DNA of 64,000 bases from Pseudomonadota bacterium (GTDB lineage: Bacteria; Pseudomonadota; Gammaproteobacteria; Burkholderiales; Rhodocyclaceae). The notes under the pieces are model-generated. The model made no database searches. It saw only the letters and a program-made list of their open reading frames with translations, and had not been told where the DNA came from. The stretch's first letter is position 1; each line of letters opens with the position of its first letter. The translations under genes were made by a program, and so were the position numbers. The stretch covers positions 62,001-126,000 of the forward strand of contig JAGTRU010000001.1 of NCBI GenBank assembly GCA_018261905.1, written 5' to 3'. Positions 1 to 7,195 of this stretch are shown here, piece by piece.

Positions 1-272
1 CCTTGGGGGCCGTTTTCGTTCTTGAAGCCAACGAGGTCGATGACGAAATCCACATTGAAACACTACGGGGTTTGGATGCCGTCGATAACATCGTGCTCAA
101 CACCTATCGGTTACGATTCCTTAAGGCAATGGGTTTTGCACAAAAGCATTTTGCTCATTGCAGCCGAGTCGCGAGTCGGGCATCGGTCTTCCGCATCCGG
201 CGCCCAAAGATGATCGGTCAAATGGATGCCGTACTTGATGCCCTGGAGGTGGCATGGTCACCCCTGAGTTGA
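1..272 (+). CDS. C-terminal fragment, possibly HprK/PEPCK-like kinase (partial)
   Basis: An open frame enters from the left edge and stops at 270-272, giving about 90 C-terminal residues. The end of the protein (a hydrophobic VFVLE strand, a LNTYRLRFLKAMG helix, an SVFRIRRP strand and a final MDAVLDALEV helix) resembles, from memory, the C-terminus of the HPr-kinase/PEPCK-like kinases that accompany PqqD and asparagine-synthetase-like genes in some RiPP clusters. That assignment is inference, since no catalytic motif lies inside the window. The frame overlaps the ATG at 254 of the next gene by 19 bases and stops just before the alternative ATG at 275, which suggests translational coupling. 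Confidence 0.4.
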   Translation, partial: LGAVFVLEANEVDDEIHIETLRGLDAVDNIVLNTYRLRFLKAMGFAQKHFAHCSRVASRASVFRIRRPKMIGQMDAVLDALEVAWSPLS

Positions 273-1123
273 GCATGGTTCGCGGAAATATCGTTTGGCT
301 GGCTTCCTATCCCAAGTCGGGAAATACCTGGTTGCGCATTGTGCTCGGTCATCTGATGAACAAAGAAAAGAGCACTATCGTTGATATCAATCAGTTGCCC
401 TTGCTCCGCGATGGCATTGCCAGTGGCCGCGATCTGTTCGACGAGGAGGTTGGAGTGCCGGCAGCGGATCTGGATACCGATACCATCGATCGGCTGCGCC
501 CGCGGGTTTACGAAACTCTCTCCCGGGAGGCCAACAGGCAAATGTTCATCAAGGCCCATGATGCCTATCTGCCCACGCCCGGCGGCGAACCCATGTTTCC
601 CCGTAGTGCCACCTGGGGGGTGATCCATGTCGTACGCAATCCCCGGGACGTGGCAGTCTCTTATGCCGATCACACAGCCGTCAGCCTAGATCGTGCCATA
701 GAAGAACTCGGCAATCCGCAGAATTGCTGGTGTGGGAAAAGGCATCGGCTTCATGAGCAGTTACGTCAGCAGCTAAGCGACTGGAGCGGGCATGCCGATA
801 GCTGGCTCAACTCTCCCTTGCCGCGCCTGACGATTCGATATGAAGACATGCTGGCGAGCCCCGAAAAGACCTTCGCTGAGGTGGCAGCTTTTTGCGGTTT
901 GGCTGCTACTGCGCTTGACGTTGCCCTAGCGGTCGAGGCCAGTCGCTTCGAGCGATTGCAGGAGATGGAAGCAACGAGCCGCTTTCGGGAGAGTCCGCGT
1001 CGAGGCGGGCGTTTTTTTCGCCGCGGCGTTGCCGGGGGCTGGAAAGATGTTTTGACCATGGAACAGGCCAGCCGTATCGTAGAACGACATGGCTCAATGA
1101 TGCAGCGGTTCGGATATTTATAA
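254..1123 (+). CDS. Sulfotransferase family protein
   Basis: A 289-aa protein of the PAPS-dependent sulfotransferase fold. The 5'-phosphosulfate-binding loop is visible near residues 15-30 (WLASYPKSGNTWLR), and the 3'-phosphate-binding segment is VIHVVRNPRDVAVSYADH near residue 125. Length is normal for the family. The acceptor cannot be read from the sequence; the neighbouring lasso-type cyclase and tailoring genes suggest a peptide or small-molecule product. GGAGGT at 245-250 lies only 3 bases before the ATG at 254, and the ATG at 275 (eighth codon) is an alternative start directly after the upstream stop. It is co-directional with the next gene, whose possible ATG is 3 bases after this stop. 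Confidence 0.85.
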   Translation: MVTPELSMVRGNIVWLASYPKSGNTWLRIVLGHLMNKEKSTIVDINQLPLLRDGIASGRDLFDEEVGVPAADLDTDTIDRLRPRVYETLSREANRQMFIKAHDAYLPTPGGEPMFPRSATWGVIHVVRNPRDVAVSYADHTAVSLDRAIEELGNPQNCWCGKRHRLHEQLRQQLSDWSGHADSWLNSPLPRLTIRYEDMLASPEKTFAEVAAFCGLAATALDVALAVEASRFERLQEMEATSRFRESPRRGGRFFRRGVAGGWKDVLTMEQASRIVERHGSMMQRFGYL

Positions 1124-1126
1124 AAT

Positions 1127-1903
1127 ATGATCAATGGGGATGTTATGGATACGGCTATGCTTTCCGATCTTCCGGATTTTCGGGTTGGCAAAGGTTTTGT
1201 GGCGGATAACCTGCGTCGGGCCGTAGCTGCCGGCCATCTGGTCCTTACTGCGGAAGGAAAACTGGGCTGGACAGACGAATACGACATCGAATCCTCAACA
1301 TGGCTCTTTATCAGGAACGCCAAGTTGGATCGCCCACCATGCAAGTTTTTGTTCCATTTTCTGTTTGAGACTGCTTATGATCGGCAGGCTGTTCCTCATG
1401 CTTGCCAGAGTTGTTTCAAAGTAAAAGTATTGCCACTCACGTTAAAGCAGACTTTGGCTGTTCGAGAAGTGGCCCGGGGTATTCCCTGTCATTCAAAATG
1501 TGGGCCGGAAGTCGGGAATCGCTATTCTCAAAGTCTTTACGGCGGGTTTTTCTATTGCGCCGGATTGGACCATGCCCGTGAAATATATCGTCAGGTGCGA
1601 GTGGCGGTCGATGCCAATCCAGCGCTTGGGCCGGATGTCGCCATGCGCATCAAGCGTGGTTGTACAGAATATGAGGTCTATTGTGGCCCGTCCGACCGCT
1701 GGACTTTCCAGGCCGGCCAGGAAGAACTGGAAGCGCAGTTACAGCAACGCTTCAGGTCCTTGGCGGACAAGAAAAAGGAGGGGGATGAGTTTTCCCTCCT
1801 GATGAAATGGATAGAAATTGCCTACGCCATTGGTGACGATACCTATCTCGAATTCACCCGGGGGCGGCGCCTGTTTCCCGAAACGGTCAGTTATTCGCCA
1901 TAG
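1127..1903 (+). CDS. Unknown protein with clustered cysteines
   Basis: A 258-aa protein that I do not recognise. The middle third carries a C-x2-C-F pair (HACQSCFKVKV, around residue 90), a C-x3-C pair (IPCHSKCG, around 120) and further Cys at about 140, 180 and 186, a pattern that could bind a metal or an Fe-S cluster. No signal peptide or membrane segment is visible. It directly follows the sulfotransferase (3-base gap) and converges on the asparagine-synthetase-like gene, so it probably belongs to the same peptide-modification locus. ATG at 1145, preceded by GGGGA, is an alternative start. It does not show the Cys-His-Asp pattern of lasso leader peptidases. Confidence 0.6.
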   Translation: MINGDVMDTAMLSDLPDFRVGKGFVADNLRRAVAAGHLVLTAEGKLGWTDEYDIESSTWLFIRNAKLDRPPCKFLFHFLFETAYDRQAVPHACQSCFKVKVLPLTLKQTLAVREVARGIPCHSKCGPEVGNRYSQSLYGGFFYCAGLDHAREIYRQVRVAVDANPALGPDVAMRIKRGCTEYEVYCGPSDRWTFQAGQEELEAQLQQRFRSLADKKKEGDEFSLLMKWIEIAYAIGDDTYLEFTRGRRLFPETVSYSP

Positions 1904-1949
1904 CCCGGTATTGTGTCAGGTTGGCTAAGACTGGGCGCGCCGACAACAA

Positions 1950-3887
1950 TTATTCATTTCCGCCCTCGACGTGGCGAATGAAGGCGCCGACCGACAGTCC
2001 GCGCAATAACTTGAGTTGGTATTTTTCCACGACCCCGGTTTTTGCCCAGCCCTCCGCTGGCCATTCTTTGAGGGAACTGCGCAAGGACTCGATGTCCAAT
2101 AATCGTGCGGCAGCGGGGGATGCTGCCAGTCTTTCCAGTTCTTTGCCTAGCGCGGGAAGATCGCGCCCCGTTGTTTCATACCAATCGGCGGCCTGTAGAC
2201 CTTTGCTCTTGGCGTAAACAATTTCCGGCGGGAGGCGGTCGCCGAAGGCTCGGAGCAGGAGACTACGGGTCTGCCCATTCCGGAAAAACTGGTTTTCCGG
2301 AATGGCCAGGCAAAATTCCAGTAGCCGCAGGTCGGCTGCCGGGGCGCGTTCCACTACCCCCGTGCGGGCGACACTGGAAAGATAGGCATCTCCCACATCA
2401 AACCGATTGAGAACCCAGGTACGCATGACCCGACCATCGGCCCGGGGACGATAACTCAGGTTCAAGCCGCGAGCCTGCGCCCGCTGCTTCAAGCCCAAGT
2501 TGTGGGCGGCCATGGGGTGCAGGGCGCTATAACCGAATAAGCCAGAAAAATCGCTTCTAGGTTCTTTTTTTAGCATTACCCAAAAAAATTCGGGTAGATA
2601 AGGCCCGAAAGAGCGGGACAGAATGCTTTTCCAGCTTAGTTTCGCGTGTTTATGCAGCGCCCGCGCTTCATGAAACCATTGCCAGAATTCCCCGTCTTTT
2701 ACTAGGCAAGGTAAGCGCGTCATCCCTTCAAACGATAAGCCCATATTTCCCCTGAGACCGGTCAAGACGATACGGGCGCCACGTAGAGATGCTTCCTCGC
2801 CAATTTGATTCATCCATGCGGCGTTGCTTGGATTCAGGAAAGGATATCCGGCCGCTTGCGCAATCGCTTTCGTAGCGTCAAGTTGCCCGTCGTTGGGGCG
2901 GACCAATACATGCTCGATATTGGCGTAACGGGCGACCAGCGCTGCCGCTGCCGGCCCTTCGTTGCCGTGGCGACCAGGCGGCACTTGGCCAGAGAACCCC
3001 TCCCCGGGCACGGCGGTAAACGCCAGCAGTTTTTTGTTTCGAGCCGCCAACTGGGGGGCGGCTACGGCGCAGATGGTGGAACTGTCGAAACCCGAGCTGA
3101 GATGGGCTCCGATCTCGCCGACCCCGCGCAAGCGGCAGCGAACCGCCGTCTCCAGGTGTTCACGAAAGGCGGCAACATAGTCTTCGTCGCGCGACAGGAC
3201 GACGCGGCGCTCCAGGTCGAACTGGTGATAGCGGACGCTCCGGCTGCGCGCTTGCTCGATCACGACGAAGTGCCCGGGTTCTACGCGTTGAATTCCGGCA
3301 TAGAAGCTGCTGGCGCCGACATGCGGCAGCAAGGCCAGGTATTCCGCCAGGCGTTCTTCGTCTACGGCGCAGGGGATTTCCGGTAGGGCATGCAAGGCGC
3401 TGGCCGCCGAGGCAAAGGCGAGGAAATCTCCCGATTGGTGCCAATACAGGGGGCGCATACCCAAAGGATCGCGGGCCAGGAACAGGCGTTGCGGGCCCGG
3501 CGACCAGGCGGCGAAGGCGAAATCCCCCACTAGGCGGCGAAGGCTGGCTTCGCCCCAGGCCGTGTATGCGGCAAGCGCCAAGGCGCTGTCGGCTAGCCCG
3601 CGTAGCCGGGCCGGTTCGATCGCCAACGCGGACGCGAGTTCGTCACGATTGTCCAGGCGACCGCAGAAGACGAATACATGTTGTTTGTCGCCGCTGATCA
3701 GCGGCTGCCGGTCGAAGCTGTCTTCCGGCGTGAAGCGGCGCAGGGTGCGCAACAGAGTGGCCGGCCCTTTTTTCCACAGGTGTTGTGCGTCAGGCCCGTA
3801 GCGGCGCAAGGCTTGCATGAGGCGTTCCGGTTCGCCATCTGCGATCAGCTTGTCATTCCACTTTACGATTCCGCCAATGGCTGTCAT
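1950..3887 (-). CDS. Asparagine-synthetase-like lasso peptide cyclase (C protein)
   Basis: A 645-aa asparagine synthetase B homologue. The N-terminal Ntn-glutaminase-like half begins MTAIGG, so the catalytic Cys2 of true glutamine-dependent synthetases is Thr, as is common in lasso macrolactam synthetases. The C-terminal ATP-pyrophosphatase half has the PP-loop SSGFDSST near residues 264-271. Such C proteins adenylate the Asp/Glu side chain of the core peptide and close the ring on the N-terminal amine. It is divergent from the 52-aa candidate precursor at 3982-4140, with only 94 bases between the starts, which is the strongest context for the call. A sugar or capsule amidotransferase is less likely given the lost Cys and the precursor. 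Confidence 0.75.
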   Translation of the reverse strand: MTAIGGIVKWNDKLIADGEPERLMQALRRYGPDAQHLWKKGPATLLRTLRRFTPEDSFDRQPLISGDKQHVFVFCGRLDNRDELASALAIEPARLRGLADSALALAAYTAWGEASLRRLVGDFAFAAWSPGPQRLFLARDPLGMRPLYWHQSGDFLAFASAASALHALPEIPCAVDEERLAEYLALLPHVGASSFYAGIQRVEPGHFVVIEQARSRSVRYHQFDLERRVVLSRDEDYVAAFREHLETAVRCRLRGVGEIGAHLSSGFDSSTICAVAAPQLAARNKKLLAFTAVPGEGFSGQVPPGRHGNEGPAAAALVARYANIEHVLVRPNDGQLDATKAIAQAAGYPFLNPSNAAWMNQIGEEASLRGARIVLTGLRGNMGLSFEGMTRLPCLVKDGEFWQWFHEARALHKHAKLSWKSILSRSFGPYLPEFFWVMLKKEPRSDFSGLFGYSALHPMAAHNLGLKQRAQARGLNLSYRPRADGRVMRTWVLNRFDVGDAYLSSVARTGVVERAPAADLRLLEFCLAIPENQFFRNGQTRSLLLRAFGDRLPPEIVYAKSKGLQAADWYETTGRDLPALGKELERLAASPAAARLLDIESLRSSLKEWPAEGWAKTGVVEKYQLKLLRGLSVGAFIRHVEGGNE

Positions 3888-3933
3888 TGAATCTTTAATT
3901 CGGATGTTTTAAGAAGGTTAATTGTCATATAAA

Positions 3934-3948
3934 CTTGGCAGTGCCAAG
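3934..3948. promoter_or_regulatory. Palindrome in the precursor/cyclase divergent promoter region
   Basis: CTTGGCA-G-TGCCAAG is a perfect 7-bp inverted repeat in the 94-base gap between the divergent cyclase and precursor genes. TTGGCA (3935-3940) with GATAAT (3959-3964), 18 bases apart, resembles a -35/-10 pair reading rightward, although it would leave only a very short leader before the ATG at 3982. The palindrome is a plausible operator for a regulator not encoded in the window. It is inferred from sequence symmetry only. Confidence 0.35.
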
Positions 3949-3981
3949 CTGTTGTTTTGATAATTTTATTAGGAGAAGCAT

Positions 3982-4140
3982 ATGATTCATGAACAAGATA
4001 CGGATATTTCTGAGGATGTTGTATCAGCGGAGGAAATTGATCGAAAGGTGTGGCATGCTCCTCAGTTGCGTGCAGCCCAAATGGTCAGAGAAACACGTTC
4101 TGGTGGTCGTGTGGGCATTGATGGCGCTTCGCTTTCGTAA
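3982..4140 (+). CDS. Candidate lasso peptide precursor (A)
   Basis: A 52-aa ORF with a strong ribosome binding site (AGGAG at 3971-3975, 6 bases before the ATG). The acidic N-terminus is followed by WHAPQL at residues 24-29, matching the Yxx P x L leader signature that PqqD-like RREs bind, and by Thr38 two residues before a Ser. Lasso leaders are cut after the residue following this penultimate Thr, which predicts the core SGGRVGIDGASLS (residues 40-52). Ser1 and Asp8 could form an 8-residue macrolactam ring with a 5-residue tail. The C-terminal Ser is notable because some lasso kinases phosphorylate it. It is divergent from the cyclase. The call rests on motif and context; no homologue was checked. 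Confidence 0.7.
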   Translation: MIHEQDTDISEDVVSAEEIDRKVWHAPQLRAAQMVRETRSGGRVGIDGASLS

Positions 4141-4219
4141 CTACGCGCTTGTTACCGCTCAACGAAGCAGAAACTGTGGTGGAACTCTTGGCCTCCTTCG
4201 TTTGGAAGCCGGTCAGTTA

Positions 4220-4234
4220 ACTCGGTGACCGAGT
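4220..4234. repeat. Perfect short palindrome downstream of the precursor
   Basis: ACTCGGT-G-ACCGAGT is a perfect 7-bp inverted repeat around a single base, 80 bases after the precursor stop codon and just before the terminator. It could be an operator, an RNA hairpin or a relict site; nothing further can be said. Confidence 0.4.
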
Positions 4235-4247
4235 AGCTTGCAGACCT

Positions 4248-4285
4248 AAAAAGCTCTGATCGCCGAGGCGGTCGGAGCTTTTTTT
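4248..4285. terminator. Bidirectional rho-independent terminator
   Basis: A 12-bp stem (GCTCTGATCGCC pairing with GGCGGTCGGAGC, with two G-U pairs) is bounded by AAAAA on the left and TTTTTTT on the right. It lies between the precursor gene (rightward) and the last Mdp gene (leftward), so it can end both transcripts. Its position also implies that the precursor is transcribed alone. Confidence 0.85.
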
Positions 4286-4298
4286 CGCTTACGGTGTA

Positions 4299-4832
4299 CT
4301 AATTCCGTGCAGGAAAGATGCCTTGCATCGCTATGCAGAAACGCATCGCTAAATAGGGTTGTCGGTTTTCGTGGGCAAGCCCGCCACCCGTGTTGGTCAA
4401 ACTCTGAGGACTCATCGTTACCATGGCGCTGACTGGTGTCGTTTGATAGATATTGACCACAGTACCATTTACGCTGCAGGTCCCGGGATAATTTCCGGCG
4501 GGATCCGCTGATTCTGTAGACTCCCGTTCGACAGCCAGGGGATGGTTATGGTTCGCCATCTGGGACAGGCTCAGGGTGGATGTCGGAGCGCCGTTGGTGG
4601 CGGCTATGGTGCGCGGGCTCAAGCCCGGTCCCTGACCTTGATGCATGGGAATTCGGCCGATCAGGTTGGGCAGATTGAAATAGGTCTGACCATTGCCGCC
4701 ATAGAGTATGCCGATGACCGCGAACAAGGTGGTGTACTGCTGAATATTGACCTGCTGTCCATTGCAGTCGGCCCAGTCCATTGGCGCATAGGTATAGGGC
4801 AGAATGCTTACTTCCCCGATAAATGGTTGCAT
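4299..4832 (-). CDS. Phage tail collar domain protein (Mdp family), third copy
   Basis: A 177-aa microcystin-dependent-protein/tail-collar family member. The family signature is clear: an N-terminal FIGEVSILPYTYAPMDWADCNGQ-type segment, LPNLIGRIPMHQGQG near residue 60, and a C-terminal QPYLAMRFCIAMQGIFPARN-type end. It is one of three tandem paralogues on this strand, which is the usual arrangement for these small tail-fibre-like proteins in non-phage loci. Their function in such loci is not established; adhesion or a contractile-injection accessory role is possible. No other phage gene is present. Confidence 0.88.
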   Translation of the reverse strand: MQPFIGEVSILPYTYAPMDWADCNGQQVNIQQYTTLFAVIGILYGGNGQTYFNLPNLIGRIPMHQGQGPGLSPRTIAATNGAPTSTLSLSQMANHNHPLAVERESTESADPAGNYPGTCSVNGTVVNIYQTTPVSAMVTMSPQSLTNTGGGLAHENRQPYLAMRFCIAMQGIFPARN

Positions 4833-4843
4833 CTTGGTCTCCT

Positions 4844-5371
4844 TTAGTTGCGGCTTGGGAATATGCCGGTCAGCGCGACGATGAAGTTCAGCACCAGGAA
4901 GGGCATCATGTTGGCGTGCGCCTGGTTGCCTCCGGTTGTACCGACCGTATCGCTGGGGGCCGTCCAGGGTTTGCTGTAGGTGGTGGCGAGTTCATACAGC
5001 GTTTGCCCGCTGGCGACCGTGGCGAGGACGTTGTTGGAAGGCGACAGCGCCGCTGCCTGGGCAGAACTGGCCTGCCAAGCGTGGGTGTGGCTAGGGAGCG
5101 TAGTGGTGGTCAAGGCGACCGTCTCTTGGCCGGTCGAAGTGGCCAAGGGGTAATTTTGCAGGCCCGTCCCTTGGCCGTAGTGAAACGGTACGCGGCCACG
5201 GAGGTCGGGGACGCCAAAATCGTTGACCCCATCGCCGCCCCAAGTCGTGCCAAATAGCGCGAAGAGAGCATTGTAGTTGGCGATGGACAGCTTCTGACCA
5301 TTACACAGCGCCCAGTCGACCGGGGCGTAATCACCCGCGAAAAGGCGGATTTCACCAATGAAATTATCCAT
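4844..5371 (-). CDS. Phage tail collar domain protein (Mdp family), second copy
   Basis: A 175-aa paralogue of its neighbours, starting at MDNFIGEIRLFAGDYAPVDW. It has the conserved ALCNGQ, VPDLRGRVPFHYGQGTG and final FLVLNFIVALTGIFPSRN segments. The frame is open further upstream, but the ATG at 5371 aligns with the starts of the two paralogues and follows the upstream copy's stop by 16 bases. It is the middle gene of a three-gene leftward operon and has no signal peptide. Confidence 0.88.
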   Translation of the reverse strand: MDNFIGEIRLFAGDYAPVDWALCNGQKLSIANYNALFALFGTTWGGDGVNDFGVPDLRGRVPFHYGQGTGLQNYPLATSTGQETVALTTTTLPSHTHAWQASSAQAAALSPSNNVLATVASGQTLYELATTYSKPWTAPSDTVGTTGGNQAHANMMPFLVLNFIVALTGIFPSRN

Positions 5372-5387
5372 GGAAATGTCCTTTGAC

Positions 5388-5933
5388 TTAGTTGCGACTG
5401 GGATAGCTTCCAAGCAGCGCGATGCAGAAATTGATCGCCAGGGAAGGTTGCATATTCTGGTGGCCCGCTCCACTGCCCGTGTTGGAAATGGTCAGTGGCC
5501 CCATGGCAACCAGCGTGGTCGGTGTCGCCCCGTAGATCGGCTGCCCCCCACTGGCTACCTGGGCGAAATAAAATGGCAGCCCGGCTGTCGTAGGTGGAAG
5601 TTTCGCGCTGGCGATATCGTTCGATGCAGACACCGTATGGCTATGGGCCGGCATCGTCGTTGCGTCTAGCTGAACCATCTCTGCACCACCGGTATTGCCT
5701 TGGTTGTAGGAAACAAGGGGTGGGGCGGCCGTGCCGATGTGCACGGGAACCCGGCCCCGCAAGTCGGGAAGGTTGAAGTTGCTTGTGCCGTTGCCGCCAA
5801 ATTGGATGCCGAGCAGCGAATACAGCGCTTGGTTCTGGTTGATGAGAAGCGTCGTTCCGTTGCAGAACGACCAGCCTCTTGGTGCGAAATCGAATCCAAA
5901 TGTGCCGATTTGACCGACGAAAGGGTCTGCCAT
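5388..5933 (-). CDS. Phage tail collar domain protein (Mdp family), first copy
   Basis: A 181-aa protein beginning MADPFVGQIGTFGFDFAPRGW, with SFCNGT, LPDLRGRVPVHIG and a final INFCIALLGSYPSRN segment typical of the tail collar family. It is the promoter-proximal gene of the three-copy operon, preceded by an excellent ribosome binding site (AGGAGG read on the minus strand, about 5940-5946). The three copies differ mostly in the central region (residues about 85-150), where the receptor-facing part of tail-collar proteins usually varies. Confidence 0.88.
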   Translation of the reverse strand: MADPFVGQIGTFGFDFAPRGWSFCNGTTLLINQNQALYSLLGIQFGGNGTSNFNLPDLRGRVPVHIGTAAPPLVSYNQGNTGGAEMVQLDATTMPAHSHTVSASNDIASAKLPPTTAGLPFYFAQVASGGQPIYGATPTTLVAMGPLTISNTGSGAGHQNMQPSLAINFCIALLGSYPSRN

Positions 5934-6216
5934 GATGGTCCTCCTAAAAAGTGGATCAAGGGCGTGGGACGGATTATCCGTACAAAAAGCCGCGCCAGCG
6001 TAAAGCGCCTATCTTCAAATGGTCCAACCGCGATACTGGTTCGGATCATTACGAAAGAAGACGCGGATTCGTGCACTCTGTTGGTCAAGCGACCCCATGT
6101 AAATTCTGCGTGGCATAGTTCGGTGACATTGGCTGGTGCGCGAATTATTATTTTCGAATAAAGAATAACATGGGTCGTATGACAAAAGTGTGGTTGTTTG
6201 GGCGCTGCTTTGGCGT
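5934..6216. other. Intergenic region upstream of the Mdp operon
   Basis: A 283-base A/T-rich stretch between the first Mdp gene and the DUF6916-like gene, both leftward. It must hold the Mdp promoter; I cannot assign -35/-10 boxes with confidence. No coding potential is convincing in it. Confidence 0.5.
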
Positions 6217-6519
6217 TTAATTAAAAACTGCTTGGTAGTACATGCCTGATTCGTCATGTTTGATCGGAACCAGGAATATGGGAGCAGACAAGCCGTCGCT
6301 ACTTGACAAATGGTAGGTGTCTTGCATCAGTGCGGGGTGTGATGGGCCGCGAAAAATCAGGGAAAATGGCGTGCGGGCGGCTTGCGCGTGGGCGTAGCGG
6401 CTATATGGGGTGGCCTCGATGAGGCGCAATTGCAATGTCATTGCTGCAATGCTCAGGTCGAAATCTTGTTGCAGGCGAGGTAAGAAGTCCTCAAGCCGGA
6501 TGGCGCTCAGGTCGGTCAT
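6217..6519 (-). CDS. DUF6916-like protein
   Basis: A 100-aa soluble protein of the small DUF6916-type family, recognised from its pattern: short helix, LQLRLIEATPY, then TPFSLIFRGPSHPALMQDTYHL and a final FLVPIKHDESGMYYQAVFN strand. Proteins of this type are commonly encoded beside Mdp tail-collar genes, as here; their role is unknown. It is divergent from the acetyltransferase gene. The SLIFRGP...LMQDTYHL segment suggests a beta-rich fold. Confidence 0.7.
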   Translation of the reverse strand: MTDLSAIRLEDFLPRLQQDFDLSIAAMTLQLRLIEATPYSRYAHAQAARTPFSLIFRGPSHPALMQDTYHLSSSDGLSAPIFLVPIKHDESGMYYQAVFN

Positions 6520-6594
6520 GGTCTTTCCTTTTAGTGGAGAGGGCTGTCTGGTAAAGTGCAGTGGCTCATTATAGATATGATAAAGGAGTCGTTG

Positions 6595-7089
6595 ATGCTG
6601 CCAGGATATGCTTCATACACGGGAAGTCTGAATATTCGACCGGCGCGTCCCGAGGACAGCGGTTTTGTCGAGATGCTGTATCGGTCTACTCGTGATGATT
6701 TACGTTTGATCGCTGCCGAGGACGATTTTATCGAGGAACTGATCGGCATGCAGCAGCAGGCACAGACCGTTGGCTACGGTGACATGTTTCCCAACGCGAT
6801 GTATTTCATCGTCGAGCGCCTGGGGGATAGAATCGGGCGCATCGTTGTCGATTTCGGGCATAACGAGGTGCGGCTGGTCGATGTTGCCTTCGTGCCCCAG
6901 GCGCGTAGCTCCGGTTATGGGACCGAAATCCTGCGGCTGCTGCAGACTGCCGCAATGCAGGCGAGAGCCCCTCTGGCGCTGTCTGTGCAGCGTTCCAATC
7001 TGCGCGCCAAGCAGTTATATGCCGCCCTCGGTTTTGTCAGCGAAGGTGGCGACACGATGTATGAACGATTGATTTGGTATCCGGCATAA
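6595..7089 (+). CDS. GNAT family N-acetyltransferase
   Basis: A 164-aa acetyl-CoA-dependent N-acetyltransferase. The N-terminus LNIRPARPEDSGFVEMLY is a typical GNAT beta1-alpha1, motif A is VDVAFVPQARSSGYGTEILRLL (the Q/R-x-x-G-x-G/A acetyl-CoA loop), and motif B is SVQRSNLRAKQLYAALGF. The ATG at 6595 is chosen because AAGGAG lies 6 bases upstream; the frame is open from 6556. Its substrate is unknown. This gene accompanies Mdp/DUF6916 genes in some genomes, so it may belong to that unit rather than to the peptide locus. Confidence 0.85.
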   Translation: MLPGYASYTGSLNIRPARPEDSGFVEMLYRSTRDDLRLIAAEDDFIEELIGMQQQAQTVGYGDMFPNAMYFIVERLGDRIGRIVVDFGHNEVRLVDVAFVPQARSSGYGTEILRLLQTAAMQARAPLALSVQRSNLRAKQLYAALGFVSEGGDTMYERLIWYPA

Positions 7090-7195
7090 CGACTAATTGC
7101 CAAATCAATCGGTCTTTGTACCGTGCCCTTGGGCTGTTGGTCCGGCCCGTAAGGGGAGTTGTTCTTGGCTATCAATGATATGTGGCGAGGGGTAG

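Noticed and set aside
1127..1903. The Cys-rich protein as the missing lasso B2 leader peptidase
   Set aside because: It lacks the transglutaminase-like Cys-His-Asp arrangement and the usual C-x-x-R and H-A-W segments.
3989..4228. 79-codon plus-strand frame overlapping the precursor
   Set aside because: Out of frame with the strong RBS and lacks any pattern; the 52-codon frame is better supported.
4299..5933. Prophage
   Set aside because: Only tail-collar-type genes are present; there are no capsid, terminase, lysis or integrase genes.
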